Below, piece by piece: positions 22,545 to 34,345 of a stretch of DNA of 64,000 bases. The translations under genes and the position numbers were made by a program. The notes under the pieces are model-generated. The model saw nothing but the letters and a program-made list of their open reading frames with translations. It made no database searches and was not told the origin of the DNA. Each line of letters begins with the position of its first letter. Position 1 is the first letter of the stretch. The DNA is taken from assembly GCF_963259705.1 (NCBI RefSeq), contig NC_081844.1, positions 14,679,715 through 14,743,714 of the forward strand, read 5' to 3'. This stretch comes from Myotis daubentonii (lineage: Eukaryota > Chordata > Mammalia > Chiroptera > Vespertilionidae).

Positions 22545-23198
22545 CTACAGGCCTGGTGCATGAAATTTGTGCATGGGCAGGGTCCCCTCAGCCCAGCCTG
22601 CACCCTCTCCAAACTGGGACCCCCCCCCCCCCCGGGGATCGGGCCTAAACCAGCAGTCGAACATCCCTCTCACAATCTGGGACCACTGGCTCCTAACTGC
22701 TTACCTGCCTGCCTGCCTGCCTGATCACCCCTAACTGCCTCTGCCTGCTGGCCTGATCACCCCTAACTGCCCCCTCTGCCAGCCTGATCACCCCTAACCA
22801 CCTCTGCCTGCAGGCCTGATTGCCTCTAACTGTCCCCTTACTGGTCTTGTCACCCCCACCAGCATGGTTGCCCCTTACTGCCCCCTTGATGGCCTGGTTG
22901 CCCCCAATTGCCCCCTCTGCCATCCTGGTCAGCCCCAACTGCCCCCCTGCCAGCCTGGTCACCCCCAACTGCCTCCCCCCTGCTGACCTGGTAGCCCCAC
23001 GCAGCCTGCTGTTCAGTTGTTTGGTCATCCCTCACTAACCTCCCTGCCAGCCTGGTCTCCCCATGCAGCCTGCTGTTCAGTCGTTTGGTCGTCCCTCACT
23101 AACCCCCCTGCTGGCCTTGTCGCCCCACACAGCCTGCTGTTCGGTCATATATCCGGTTGTTTCGGTCATGACGGCCCCTGGCTTTTTACATATTAGGA
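22545..23198 (-). mobile_element. Helitron with internal minisatellite
   Basis: The left edge ctacaggcctggtgcatg is a reversed 3' end (CTAG to CTAC) after A. The right edge ctggctttttacatattagga is a reversed 5' end before T. From about 22690 to 23150 it is built of diverged 35-45-bp units around 'gcctgatcacccctaactgcc' and 'gcctggtcacccccaactgcc'. The opposite-strand frame seen there is a repeat artefact. Confidence 0.85.
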
Positions 23199-23203
23199 TA
23201 GAT

Positions 23204-23440
23204 GATTTCGCTTACCAATATATGTGGAATTTAACAAACAAAACAGAAACAGACAAACAAACAAAACAAAAAGAGACTCTTAGGTACAGAGAATAGACTG
23301 GTGGTTGCCAGAAGAGAGGGGTTGGGGGTCTGGTTAAAAAAAAGGTGAAGGGGTTAATAGGTACAAATTGGTTGTTACAAAATGGTCATGGGGATGTAAA
23401 GTACAGTATAGGAAATATGGTCAATAATATCGGGACATTT
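23204..23440 (+). mobile_element. L1 3'-UTR fragment
   Basis: 'gatttcgcttaccaatatatgtgg', 'gaatagactggtggttgccag', 'aggggttaataggtacaaattgg' and 'catggggatgtaaagtacagtatagg' follow the forward 3' UTR of a mammalian L1. Confidence 0.8.
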
Positions 23441-23544
23441 TGAGAGAGCGAAACCTGAGATTAAAGACAAAGGCTGCACTTTGTGAGACAGTGCAAGAGT
23501 GAGGATGAAAGAAATGCCTAGTGCCCTGTGAGTCAGTGCACTCT

Positions 23545-23735
23545 GATGGTGCCAAGCCTCACTGTCAGGGTTCAAATCCTGGCTCCCTCACTTACATGGC
23601 AAGAAATCAGGAGCAGATTATTTAACATCGTTCAGCCTCAGATTCATGACCTGTAAATAAGGAATAATAATGAAAAGAGTCATTATGAAAATTAAATGAG
23701 ACAATTTGTGTAAAGTAAGCAATCTTGGCAGGTAA
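23545..23735 (+). mobile_element. MIR SINE
   Basis: 'gttcaaatcctggctccctcacttac', 'ttcagcctcagattcatgacctgtaaataaggaataataa' and 'aattaaatgagacaatt' run in MIR order. Confidence 0.8.
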
Positions 23736-23869
23736 GCACTTAAACCGGTGTAGGGGACACTATTGTCACTCACCTTTGGGAGCTGTGTGAGGGAATTTAG
23801 CAATGATTTAAACTACACTTTAATGCCTTCTTAGACTTGGGACTTGTGTTTCCTCAGAATGTGTCATCA

Positions 23870-24720
23870 TGTAGAAAGGGTCAGAAGGGAGGTGCTATTT
23901 TAAATAGAATGGTCTGAGAAGAGTAAAAATCAGGCAAAGATGCAAAGGAAGTGAAGGAGGCAGTTATGCCAATAACTTAGAGCCGTGGTCGGCAAACTGC
24001 GGCTCGCGAGCCACATGTGGCTCTTTGGCCCCCCTTGAGTGTGGCTCTTCCACAAAATACCACGTGCAGGTGTGCATACAGTGCAATTGAAACTTCATGG
24101 CTCATGCACAGAAGTTGGTTTTCAGCCTGGGCGAGTCTATTTTGAAGAAGTACTGTTGATATTAGGCTCTCTTGACTAATGAGTTGCCGACCACGGACTT
24201 AGAGGAACATCAAGCAGATGGAACATCAAGTTCAATGATCCTTATACATGCTTAAGGAACAGCAGCAAGAAGCCATAGTCAGTAGACAAGTGAGCAAGGG
24301 GACAAAGGAGAGGAAATGAGGTAGATCAATGGCCAAATAGGGAATCAAGTGACACCCTCTACGCTGCAGTCAGACTATAGATGTCCTTGTATGCACCATG
24401 GGAAGACAGACACTAGAGAGTTTTGAGCAAGAGGGTGGTACCTCTTTTACATTTTAAATTCCTCACTCTGGTACCCATGCACATAACAAACAGCAGGATG
24501 AGGGAATGGCAGCAGGGAAACCAGGTAGGAGCCTATTGAATCAAAGGGTAGAGATGGTGGGGCTTAAACTAAGGGGGAGCCGTGGAAGTTGAGAGTTCGG
24601 TTCAGATTTGGAATCATTTTTAAGAGATAGACAGCAGTTTGCTAATGGATTGTATATGGTATACACATGAAAACTGAAATAAAGAATTGCTCCCAAGATG
24701 TGAGCTTAAGAAATTAATTG
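23870..24720 (+). mobile_element. ancient LINE-like repeat (L2-type?)
   Basis: 'gagagttttgagcaagagggtgg', 'cagcagggaaaccaggtaggagcctattga' and 'gtagagatggtggggctta' are hallmarks of a common ancient mammalian repeat that I place tentatively with L2-type LINEs. A hAT MITE interrupts it. Copies of the same family appear at 32630-32990 and 33440-33850. Confidence 0.4.
23983..24196. mobile_element. non-autonomous hAT (MITE)
   Basis: 214 bp with inverted termini ccgtggtcggcaaact and, reversed, ccgtggtcggcaactc. Perfect 8-bp duplications acttagag lie at 23975-23982 and 24197-24204. The 'ggctcgcgagccacatgtggctc' near the left end can fold on itself. No frame. Confidence 0.93.
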
Positions 24721-24829
24721 GTTATTACTACCTCTGTCATCTCTATAATCATTCCCCTACACTGAATATTCATATTTTTTCCAGAACATTTGATTTCTTA
24801 AGACAATAAAAAATATCTTTATACATTTA

Positions 24830-25880
24830 TCTTTAAAAAGTAATAATTATTTCTGAGAAGTAGATTCTTAGAACTGAGCTTTCTGAACCTACAGGTAGGC
24901 GCATTTTTCATTATTAAGTGATTTTTCTTATTAATCTTTAAGAATTCTTGATATGCAAAGAATAGTAACCCTTTTTTATATATTGCACATAATTCTTCAT
25001 TTATCATCTCAGAACTTTATATCTTATGTCATAATAAACTTTAAGTTTTATGTAATCAAATCTCCCCATTTTTCTTTTATGATTACTGGTCTTCATAAAA
25101 ATAAAATAAAAGAAGAACACAGTAGAACTATATGTACCAGGAACTTTTCTTATAAGTAGTTTTTTTCTTTCTTTTTTTTTATTACATAGTTGTACACTCC
25201 AGTGATTAGACATTAAATAACTTACTAAGTTATCATCCCAATAAAGAAGCAATTCTTTAAATTTTTTCCCAATTATTTTATGTCTACTGTTTTGTTCTGG
25301 TTTTATATTTCTTCTTGAGTCAACTTGTTGATTTATAGATATAAGAAAATTAATCATTTATGTAGTGTTTTCAGAAGTGCTCACATAAATTTGTCCATAG
25401 TACTTCTTCTACTCTTTAAATTACCTCTTTCCCTAGAGTATATCCTCCTTCTTATTTATCATATTAAACATTTGTATTTTTATTACCTTTGTAATTTACA
25501 TTAGCCAGAGTTTGTTCTATTTTTATTACATTAAAAGAAATATCTATTAGATTTATTAACACATTCTATTATCTTTAGGAATTCCAATTTAATAATATCA
25601 ACTTTTACATTTTTCTTCTGGCTTTCCTAAGTGTACATTTCATCTAACCTTTCGCATCTCTCAGTTTAGTTTCTCTCCATTTTTATTGTTTATTTATGAG
25701 AGCATTCACTGCAGTGACATTTCCTTTGAGAACAACATAAGCGTAAATTTGATATGCAGTATTCTCATTGTTGGTTATTTTCTCAGTTTTGCAGTTTTGA
25801 TTTCTCTGTTAACCCAAGAATTATTTAAGATCATTTTTTAATTTAAAACTTGTTAATTTTAACTTACATTGCATTATGCT
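24830..25880 (-). mobile_element. old L1 (L1M) ORF2 relic
   Basis: AT-rich sequence that reads in reverse as a very decayed L1 ORF2 stretch: 'tctggttttatatttcttcttgagtcaac', 'tttctctccatttttattg' and 'gtgacatttcctttgagaacaac...tgatttctctgttaacccaagaattatt' follow the reversed order. No long frame. Confidence 0.5.
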
Positions 25881-27734
25881 TTATAAAACTCCTCCTCTGG
25901 TTAAGTCCACGAGAAAAAAAAAAACAAACACATTGGAAGAAACCAAATATGTGAACAGCTGTAGGTAAAGCATATTGAGAAAAGTATATATTGATCCACC
26001 TCTTATGATCTTAGAGCCATTGCTACCAACAGCAAAGCCGAAAGAGCCCAGCAAAGACTTGAGCTGCTCTTTGAAAGGATAACCTGGGAAACTCAGAAAC
26101 CTTCATCTGCTCATTAAAATATGCACATGGGTTTGGCTAGCTGCCTCCTCTTTCTGGTCATGCAGGTAAGAAAACTGAACATGGACTCTCTGCCCTAGGG
26201 ACCACTCTTCAGGTGTGCAAGATGCACTACCAGCCTATCTCTGCAGCTCTAAGTGGAAGAGGTGTGGTGTTTAGTGCAGGTAAGAGTCACCTACAACACA
26301 AGCCAGTGGTAGCTGCCACCTGTATATATTGAGATAGAGGACAGGAGGGAGAATGGCAGCGGCTCAAGTGCCTTAAGTTAGCTTCATGGCTGGGCATAAT
26401 GGGAGCTTGCACACGCCCCTGGATGAGGTGACTCAAAGTGGCCTTCTGGTATCAATAGCTTCCCGTTGAAACTTGGCCATATCCCTTTGCCAGGAAGCAA
26501 GAAATCCTGGCCGATATCATTTCAAATTGATCACTTTGTGCCAGACTCAATCTGAGTATAATGCAGAGCACAACTGAGGGCCTTCTTCCCCTTGCTTTCT
26601 AGGCTTAAATTCTTAAATTACCACATCCCACACACATTGCATCAGACCCCAGAAGTTCAAAATTTGTTTACTGCCTGTGCTCCTCCCCAGTTTCTGTGAC
26701 ATCACAGAGCTATATGGTCTTGAAATCTGCCTTGCCATCCACCCACAGACAGAATCAGCCTTTTGCCAATGTCCACAGAAGAGCCAGCCACACTAGGCAC
26801 CTCCAATTGGGAACTGGGTAGGGGCCATCACTTCCAGGACACAGCAGTCTGCCATCATGCTCATGATGTCTGAGCAGTTCTCTCCCCCTCCATGTTTTCC
26901 CCAAATATCCCATTCCCCAGAAAAGTATCTTTTCCCTCTGTTATGCAAAGTACCTTTTCTCCTTCAGAAAACTCAGCACTGATATATAGGCCCTGAGGCT
27001 CAATTTCTACCCCAAATGGGCTAAGAAGGCATTTTCCTAGTAAAGGACTTGAGACACACTCTCAAAAGAATTCTAAGACCTGCTGCTAAGAGGAAACCTC
27101 TCCTTTTAATCAAAGGAAGAGCATCAAGTTCAAGAAGCAGGAATCAAGCAACTCAGCATTGAGTTTCTACTAGATTCAAGGTGCTTGTGGGGCAGGGGAG
27201 GAGCTGGAGTAGTACAAGGTATGCCTGCCCCTGCGACGCATATAGCCTAGTGGCAGGGTCAGAGGAGGAAGAGTTCACCTCCAGCTGTGAGCTACAGGAT
27301 GGGAAAGGTTGACTGCAACGTGCTGAGGCCCAGGTAGGAGTCCCAAGCCAGGTAGCATCAAGCTTTTCTCAACTCCACACATAGGTGAGCAAGCAGTATT
27401 TTTCTCCTGAATGAATCATCACCATTCTTTAAAATAAAATGTGAATGAGCATGAGAGACATCAGGGATGAAAAGTAACACCACAGGTCCATGAGGAAACT
27501 GACCCAAGCTCCTTGGAAAAGAACCAATAGTGAGAGTAAGTCCCCACTAGTGATTGAAAGATCTGTAATCCTGGGGGCACAGGCCACTTTTGTTTTGAGA
27601 GTCCATTTGCAGGAGTGTAGCATGGGAAGGTGAGGAGTTAATCAGATATTGCCCATCACCGCCACCACCAAACCACATCTATGAGCAGCAGAGATGGAGT
27701 TAGCAGCAACTACACCAGATCAATGACTTCACCT
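25881..27734. other. unassigned, repeat-free stretch
   Basis: The longest stretch without a recognised repeat in this half of the window. A short ATG frame at 26121-26165 reads MHMGLASCLLFLVMQ and runs straight into a gtaag donor-like site; see findings. No other exon-like block could be tied to it. No promoter seen with confidence. Confidence 0.35.
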
Positions 27735-27890
27735 GTATTATTTAATTTCCATCATCCATAAGGTGATACAACTATATCTCAACGTACAGGTTCAGAGTGG
27801 ATGATGTCACTCGCCCAAGATCACAGAACTACCAAGTGACAAATCTGGATCACAAAAGTGGGGCTCCACCTCCAGAGCCCCAGCGCCTTG
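27735..27890 (+). mobile_element. MIR fragment
   Basis: 'tttaatttccatcatccataaggtgatacaa', 'actcgcccaagatcacagaactaccaagtgac' and 'gggctccacctccagagcc' follow the MIR 3' half. Confidence 0.6.
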
Positions 27891-28809
27891 TAATCTAGTG
27901 GGAGAGATAGACACGTACATGGCTAACTCAAAATCAAGGCAGAGCACGGTAAGTATGTAACAACGGAGTAAACAACACACGAATACTGCAGGGGAGGGAA
28001 ATGTCCATCTTGCCCTTTCTCTACCTCATTGAAATTTGCACTGACCATGCCACAGAGAGAAGATCAACAGCCAGTGAGAAAGAAGAGCAGAGACTGCCTC
28101 TACAGTATCAAGGACAAAAAGGAGAGTAGATACGTGCAACACATCCAGATCAAAACTGCAGGTACATTCACTACTCCAAGCAAAATAAAGAAAAAAGCAC
28201 CCTCCAGGACACCAAGAAGAATGAGGAAACATTGGGCTGGGAGTTAAGAGAAATGAATTTTCAAGTTCCTCCCTATTAACAGAGCAAGGCATATATGACA
28301 CGCCAACTCTCTTGGCCAGTGTCTTCACCTGAAGAAGTCTGGATTTTAGACTGAATGGTTTCTAAGTTCCTTTGCCCACCATGAACACCCAGGGTTTCAG
28401 CATGATGCCACAGTCTCCACAGACATCATACACACAGCAGGGACTGCCATTCAGTAGGTGCCCAGATAGAGGACCTCACAGAACACAAGCCTCCTGTATT
28501 TTTTCCACCTGACCATATCGGAATCAGCAGTGTAGTGCTATTGTCAGGCTGCCCATCAGATAGAAAATTCCACCTCACAGGTGGATGCATTTCACTGAGT
28601 TGCCAACAAACTGCAAATAAATCCCTGCTTCTAGGATCAGATAGTCTGAAATAGCAGAAGTATTAACAGACTCTTAATTTTCGATGCAGCTCCCCTACGG
28701 AACCAAAAGCAAGCAAGAGTCCCAAGTTTGGTATTTAAACTCCAGGATCCTCTGCAACCTGAGTAATGTAATTAAATCTAAGTTTTCCCCTACTGGACTT
28801 AATTATCAT
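27891..28809. other. unassigned sequence
   Basis: Weak L2/MIR hint at the start; otherwise no recognised repeat or coding frame. Confidence 0.35.
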
Positions 28810-29030
28810 TCACTCAGTGATGGCAATAATAATACTAATAATATGTTCTTACGTCAGTACTTTTCAGCTTTTCAAATGGCTTTGACATGCTTTATCTCAC
28901 TTGAGCTTAATAATAACCATGCAGTAAAAGTAGGGCAAGTATTATTATCTCCATTAATACTAATAATAGCTAACCTTTAGGTAGCCCTTTGCATTCACAA
29001 AGTGCTTTCATACGTATTTTCCCATTGCTA
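28810..29030 (+). mobile_element. MIR-like fragments
   Basis: Repeated 'taataataataata' and 'tttatctcacttgagcttaataataacc' around 'gtattattatctccatta' resemble two stacked MIR-like fragments. Degraded. Confidence 0.4.
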
Positions 29031-29035
29031 GAGGC

Positions 29036-29135
29036 TGAGTTCTTGTACAACAGGACGGTGTCTTATTTATCTGTTTATTCTGCATGCTTAGGACAGGCCC
29101 AGGCCCAAAGAAGTCACTCAATATCTGTGTATGAC
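29036..29135 (+). mobile_element. L2 3'-end fragment
   Basis: 'tgcttaggacaggcccaggcccaaagaagtcactcaatatctgtg' parallels the classic L2 3' end. Confidence 0.6.
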
Positions 29136-29149
29136 ATTTTAAATTAATA

Positions 29150-29290
29150 TGATCCTATGAAAACTCCATCAGGTTGCTAGGCAGATATTTTTATCCCTAA
29201 TGTTCACATAGAGAAATTGAGGCTCATGGAGTTTTAGTGTCACGTCCAAAGTCACACAGGAGTGACCAAGAAAAGAGTAGTTTCTAATGA
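29150..29290 (+). mobile_element. MIR fragment
   Basis: 'tttttatccctaatgttcacatagagaaattgaggctcatgg' and 'cgtccaaagtcacacagg' follow the MIR core. Confidence 0.6.
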
Positions 29291-29319
29291 AGTCCAAAGT
29301 GTTATGCTCCTTCCTCCAT

Positions 29320-29475
29320 AGGAATGCTTGTCAAACTTTAACATGGAAGCAGATCATTGGTCATCTGGAAATCTTGCTAAAATGCAGATCTGATTCAGTA
29401 GGTCTGGGGAGGGAGTGAGAACCTACATTTCTAAATTTCTAAGGTAATGTGGAGGATGCTGGTTTAAGGACCACT
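29320..29475 (+). mobile_element. MER5A-like hAT MITE
   Basis: 'tgcttgtcaaactttaacatgg', 'tgattcagtaggtctgggga', 'gagaacctacatttctaa' and 'gatgctggtttaaggacca' reproduce the MER5A order. An old non-autonomous Charlie relative. Confidence 0.8.
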
Positions 29476-29476
29476 T

Positions 29477-29640
29477 TTTCTTTTCTTTTTCTTTTGTTGT
29501 GTTTTTTTATCCCTTTCCCCCCCCCCCGCCCCCCGCTTTATTGGCATATAATATTGTATAAGTTTAAGGTATACAACATGATAATTTGATATGCACATAT
29601 AATGTGAAATGTTTACCACAATAACGTTAATTATAAGATG
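29477..29640 (-). mobile_element. L1 3'-end fragment
   Basis: Begins with a T-rich run (reversed tail, 29477-29508) and a C-run, then 'gctttattggcatataatattgtataagtttaaggtatacaacatg', a reversed L1 3' UTR. Confidence 0.65.
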
Positions 29641-29715
29641 AATAAGTTCTGGGGATATAGTGTACAGCATAGTGAGTGCAGTTAACAATATTGAATTATA
29701 CACCTGAGAGTTGCT
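29641..29715 (+). mobile_element. L1 3'-UTR fragment
   Basis: 'ctggggatatagtgtacagcatagtg' to 'gagagttgctaagag' reads in forward L1 3' UTR order, opposite to the adjacent piece. Confidence 0.55.
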
Positions 29716-30427
29716 AAGAGGGCCATTTTTTTGAGAGGTAAGTAGACATAAGAGGACAAGAGCAATTAAGTGACTTTCTGAAGGTCATCTGCTAATTTAG
29801 AAGTAGAAATAGAATTAGAAGCTATTCCACTGACCCCCATCCTACCCTAGACTTGTACCTCCTGATTCACTAAAATAGCACCCGAGAGTGTTTCCCCACT
29901 TACTCTCCTCCCATTCATGGTTGGAAAAGGTTTCTGAACCTCTCACATTTGCAAATATTGAGTCTTAGAATTAAAAAACAAAAACAAAAACAAAACAAAA
30001 AAAAACACACGTTGTTTCAGAAACACACACCAAGAAGTGTAACTGGGGTGAAAATTTCATTTCAGAAAATCTGGGTGGGTTTCTGATAGGCAACTTGCCT
30101 TGGCCTTCAAACCCTAGTATGCTATTGGTTTCATCTTTATGTGCCACTTTCCAGGGCCATTAGGCAGTAATTCTCTCCACCACTTTAGTCAGAGAGGCCC
30201 CGGCTTCCCTAGTGGCTAGAAAATCCCCTTCAAGGAGACATGGACAGAGCAGGGCCTGGACCCAGGTCAGGTCCTGCTGGAGTTCCAGAAATTTCTGATC
30301 TTGCCAACCTGGAAACACAGACAGGGCCACATGAGCTGGTTGAATAACCCTTCTGTGAACTTCACATCTTTATCAATCATGCTGGCCCATCACTGATCTC
30401 TGGCAGAGCTCAGAGCTATACAGAGAC
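29716..30427. other. unassigned sequence
   Basis: An A/C-rich run at 29972-30010; otherwise nothing recognised. Confidence 0.4.
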
Positions 30428-30967
30428 ACTAGAGGGTTCTCCAGAGAAACAGAACCAATAAGATGTATACATAGAGAGAGACATTTACTATAAGAAATTG
30501 GCTCACACAACTTTGGAGACCAGTAAGACCCAAAATCTGCAAGGTGAGTTGACAAGCCGAAGGCCCAGGAGAGCTGATGGTTTAGTTCCAGTCTGAGTCA
30601 GAAGGCTTGTGAACCAGAGCGTGATAGCAGATCCAGTCCAAAGGCCAGCAGGCTCAAGACCCAGGAGAGCCAATGTTTCTGTTTGAGTCCAAAGACAGGA
30701 AGAAGCTGATATTCCAGTTTGAAAACAGTCAGGCAGGAAGAATTCTCTTGTATTCAGGGGAAGGTCAGCTTTTTTGTTCCATTCAGGCCTTCAACTGATT
30801 GGATAAGGCCCACCACAGTACAGACAACAATCTGCTTGATTCGGGCAAACAATTTAAATGTTAATGTCATCCAAAAACACCCTCAGAGGAATACCCAGGA
30901 TAATACACAACCAACTATCTGATCACCCTGTGGCTCAATCAGGTTGATGCATAAAATTAATCATTAC
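30428..30967 (-). mobile_element. old interspersed repeat (L1M-type 3' end or LTR)
   Basis: Starts 'gggttctccagagaaacagaaccaataag', passes 'aaattggctcacaca' and 'ggccttcaactgattggataaggcccacc', and ends 'gttgatgcataaaattaatcattaca'. This is the reverse of a common old repeat whose family I cannot name firmly. A second copy lies at 33905-34345. Confidence 0.6.
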
Positions 30968-31984
30968 ACCAAGGGACCAACCACAACCACATGCTGTTCA
31001 ATTACACAAAGTACCAAATATACAACACACTCTGACACCTGCCACAAGGTTTTGTAGGATCGCTTCCTTCCTGAAGAAACCTTCTCAATGTAACTATCTA
31101 GTCACAGTCTGTGGGTCTGCTAATTACCATTGCCCAAGGCATACTCAGGATGTACTGAGTAGAAAGACCACTGAAAAACCACTATCCAGCAGAGAGATGG
31201 TGCACAGTGACACATGCCCAAGGCTGGGTGGCTCATTTCAGTGTGGGATCCTTTCTATGCTATCCAAGGGCTCAAGAAGAAGGATGGGCTTTGACCTTAT
31301 CTTCATTCCATTATTATTCTTGAAAACTAGCTTTTTATCCCTAAACTCAACTCTTTTTCTCTTGTTGTAGTTCAATAAAGGAGGGACAAATTCTTAAAAA
31401 GCAGATGAACATTTAAAAATGAATAATGATATGGGCTCAGGAATACTGGAATAATCTCTCAATGGGAAAGATATTGCAACAGTAGGCACAGCCTCAGGTG
31501 AGGAATCTCCTGTGTGGAAAGAGGCTACAACATGGGCACTCCCCAAAGGCTGATGAAAATATATGCTGGTGACTATGAACCAAGAAGCCCTCTTTGGCCA
31601 TGGTCCATTCGCATGTGCATTGTCATCAGTCAGAGACCCTCGGAAAAGAATTTCTGAATTTCCTATATCTAACATATGACAATAAAGAGTGCTAAAAAAA
31701 AAATGAGGTGTGTGCACTAATGGGCAAAGGGTAAAGGGTGGAGTCTAGTCTTCAGAAGTAGAGAATATAATTTTCATTGTGAGAAATGTGGCTCAGCTAT
31801 TCTTCTCAAAAAACTCTTTTCCTGGTTTGATTCTGAAACAAACTTGCAAGAATTCTAATTATGGCCATAAGTTATATACTGCATTTGTGCAATATGTGAC
31901 ATTAAAAAAACTATGCCCATTAGATGTCAGGCATAGTAATAGTTACTGGGGAAAATACAAAATAACATACTACTTTGTTCAGTT
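30968..31984. other. unassigned sequence
   Basis: No recognised repeat; frames look random. Confidence 0.4.
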
Positions 31985-32165
31985 TTCAAAAAGCTATATC
32001 ATTTCTCATATACATCATCTCATTTAATCCCTCCAATTGATTTCTTAGTTATATATAGTAATCCCCATTTATATACAAGGTGACTTGAGATTTAGAAAGG
32101 TTAAAAATTTTATGTGAGATTGTGAAAATAAAAGGTAGCAGAGTTGGTAGAACTAAGACAAATCA
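31985..32165 (+). mobile_element. MIR SINE
   Basis: 'catcatctcatttaatccctcc', 'atagtaatccccatttatatacaagg' and 'gatttagaaaggttaaaaattttatgtgag' follow MIR. Confidence 0.65.
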
Positions 32166-32629
32166 ACACATATCTGCAAAGCCACTAAGAAGATCTCTCC
32201 CACAGTGATCTTAGGGTGACATAAGAGTCCCTGGCAGGCCAATATGAGGTTATCTTGAGATCTCTAGCATCCCTTCCTATGACGTCTTACCCAATTCATC
32301 AAACATCCAGGACCATGAAGCTTCACCTCAATTCCCTCACCATCATTCATCAAAATCTAATCTCAGGAAAAAAGTTCTGGTTTTAATTATAGGATTGTTC
32401 ATGGTGAGTCGTTCTGTTACCTCTCCTAAAGGTAATTATACATTGTTTTCTTCCCAACAACAAAATGAAGATCATTGTCCCCAATAAAGGAAAATATGAT
32501 TCCAAATTATTGAGAAAAGAATCTGAACAATCTCCTCAAACTCTATCATATCCACTTCTACCCCATGTGCAAATCAAGACTCCAAAAAGTAAGCATATTC
32601 AACTATTTTGACTAACATTTATTTTTCAC
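32166..32629. other. unassigned sequence
   Basis: Nothing recognisable. Confidence 0.4.
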
Positions 32630-32990
32630 TTATTCAATCATTAATAACTTATTATCTGTACCAAGAACTGAGATTCATGGCTAGATAAAACGTAGGCTCT
32701 CCCTTGAGAACCAGATGTTTTACTGAGAGCTGGGACAGAGAAGAATTATGAAGAAGCCGATAGTCACAATTCATGTGCTGCAATAGAATTATGGGTTATG
32801 GGGGGCTTCTAGAGAGGAGTAATTAACACAGCCAGAGTGAAAAGGCATCACAGAAGAGTGAAATTTAAGCTCAGCCTTGAGAGATAAGATGTTGTTTTCA
32901 GATAAGAGTAGAGGAAGAAGCTATGTGAACTTCATGGAGGTATGAAATGGTAGAACATTGCACCAAAGAGTAGAACATTTCCCCATACTC
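32630..32990 (+). mobile_element. ancient LINE-like repeat (L2-type?)
   Basis: 'tgagattcatggctagataaaacgtaggctctcccttgagaa' and 'ggcatcacagaagagtgaaatttaagctcagccttgag' resemble an ancient mammalian repeat also present at 33440 and 23870. Confidence 0.4.
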
Positions 32991-33439
32991 TTTATATCAT
33001 AGCTTGGCTCATAGAGGGTCTATTATGTGCCAGGCACCACAGAGCAAATTAAAAGTTTTTAACTTTGAGATATAAATTGATAAAATATTAAAGCACAGGA
33101 TGAGCAAACAACACCTCAAAAGATAATGGTACCAGGAATTATCACAAGGCAGTAAATGGCAGTTTACTAATGTGTGAAATAGACAATAGCTACTAGGAAG
33201 TCATTGGCATTGTTTACATTGAAACTACATCAAGACAGGACCATTAACTTCTAATAGAAAGTAGGTAGGAGACTGTACAGTTTAACAGCAGGTATTGGTC
33301 TAGAAAACACAAGGTTGAATTGCATAACCCCAGATGACATTTATGGGATAAGCAGAATGCATAAAAGGATTAGTATCCTCTCTGGGAGTCTACGATTGAG
33401 TTAATTTACATTCTTGAATCAATATTGGGGAATGAGTAA
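32991..33439. other. unassigned sequence
   Basis: Only a short MIR-like phrase near 33016 ('tattatgtgccaggcacca'). Confidence 0.35.
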
Positions 33440-33850
33440 TTGCAATATTAGGTAGACCAGAGATGCAAATGGAGTTGAGAGAAAGAAAAAGTCATAAGAG
33501 ATTGCATGGAGGAGGTGGAACTTGAGCTGGGCTTTGAGGAGTGGAATAATTTGAAAAAGAAAAAACAGATGGGCATTCCATTCATGAGAAACTGACTGTC
33601 GAGGTGCAGAAGAGAAAATTTTTCTGGCAAATGCAAGTAGAGAAAAAGACACTGTCACGTGGTTTTGTGTTAGAGGGTGATTGGTAGGACAGTAAACATG
33701 AGGCCAGGCTTTAACAAGTCTTAACTCACAGCCAGAGAAGTCTGGACCTGACTTTGTGGAAATGGAGAGCCATTCTGGGATATTTTTCAGATTCGGGCAT
33801 GCACTGATTGCATGCCTTGGAAAGAGTGGCTGAATTATTATCAAAGAAAG
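33440..33850 (+). mobile_element. ancient LINE-like repeat (L2-type?)
   Basis: 'ggtggaacttgagctgggctttgagg' and 'gaaatggagagccattctgggatattt' match the same ancient family as 32630 and 23870. The opposite-strand 141-codon frame here has no recognisable domain and is taken as chance. Confidence 0.4.
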
Positions 33851-33904
33851 GATGAGTTGGACCTGCCTAGGTGGCCTGTGGCGTAATGTCTTCTTTGTAC
33901 TTTG

Positions 33905-34345
33905 GTAAGTAGTACTCAGGATTCTCTAAAGAAGCAGAACCATTAAGATAGACAGACAGACAGACATGCAGACAGACAGATAAGATAGATAGATGATAGA
34001 GATTTATTTTAAGGATTTGGTTCACACCAGTTGTAGGGACTGGCCAGCAGGCTAGAGAACCACAGAAAAGTTGACATGGTAGCTGGGTCCAAAGACAGCC
34101 TAGAGGCAGAATTCCCTCTTCCTCGGGAGACCACAATCTTTTTTTAATTAAGGTCTTCAACTGAGTATTTGAGGCCCACCCACACATTATGGAGAGTAAC
34201 TAATCTGCCTTACTCAAAGTCTACTGATTTAAATACAAATCTCATCTGAAAATTGCCTTCACAGTGACATATAGAATGGTGTTGACCAAATATCTGGGTA
34301 TCTTTTATGGTCAATGAAGTTGACACATAAAAGTAACCATCATAG
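33905..34345 (-). mobile_element. old interspersed repeat, second copy
   Basis: Same order as 30428-30967: 'ggattctctaaagaagcagaacc', an expanded GACA/GATA tract (33950-34000), 'gatttggttcacacca', 'gcagaattccctcttcctcggg', 'gttgacacataaaagtaaccatca'. Confidence 0.6.

Noticed and set aside
22693..23028. 111-codon frame and regular spacer-like units, considered as a CRISPR-like array
   Set aside because: Units are diverged, contiguous minisatellite copies with no unique spacers, inside a Helitron in mammalian DNA.
33419..33844. 141-codon reverse frame
   Set aside because: No domain, overlaps an ancient repeat on the other strand, no promoter or splice support.
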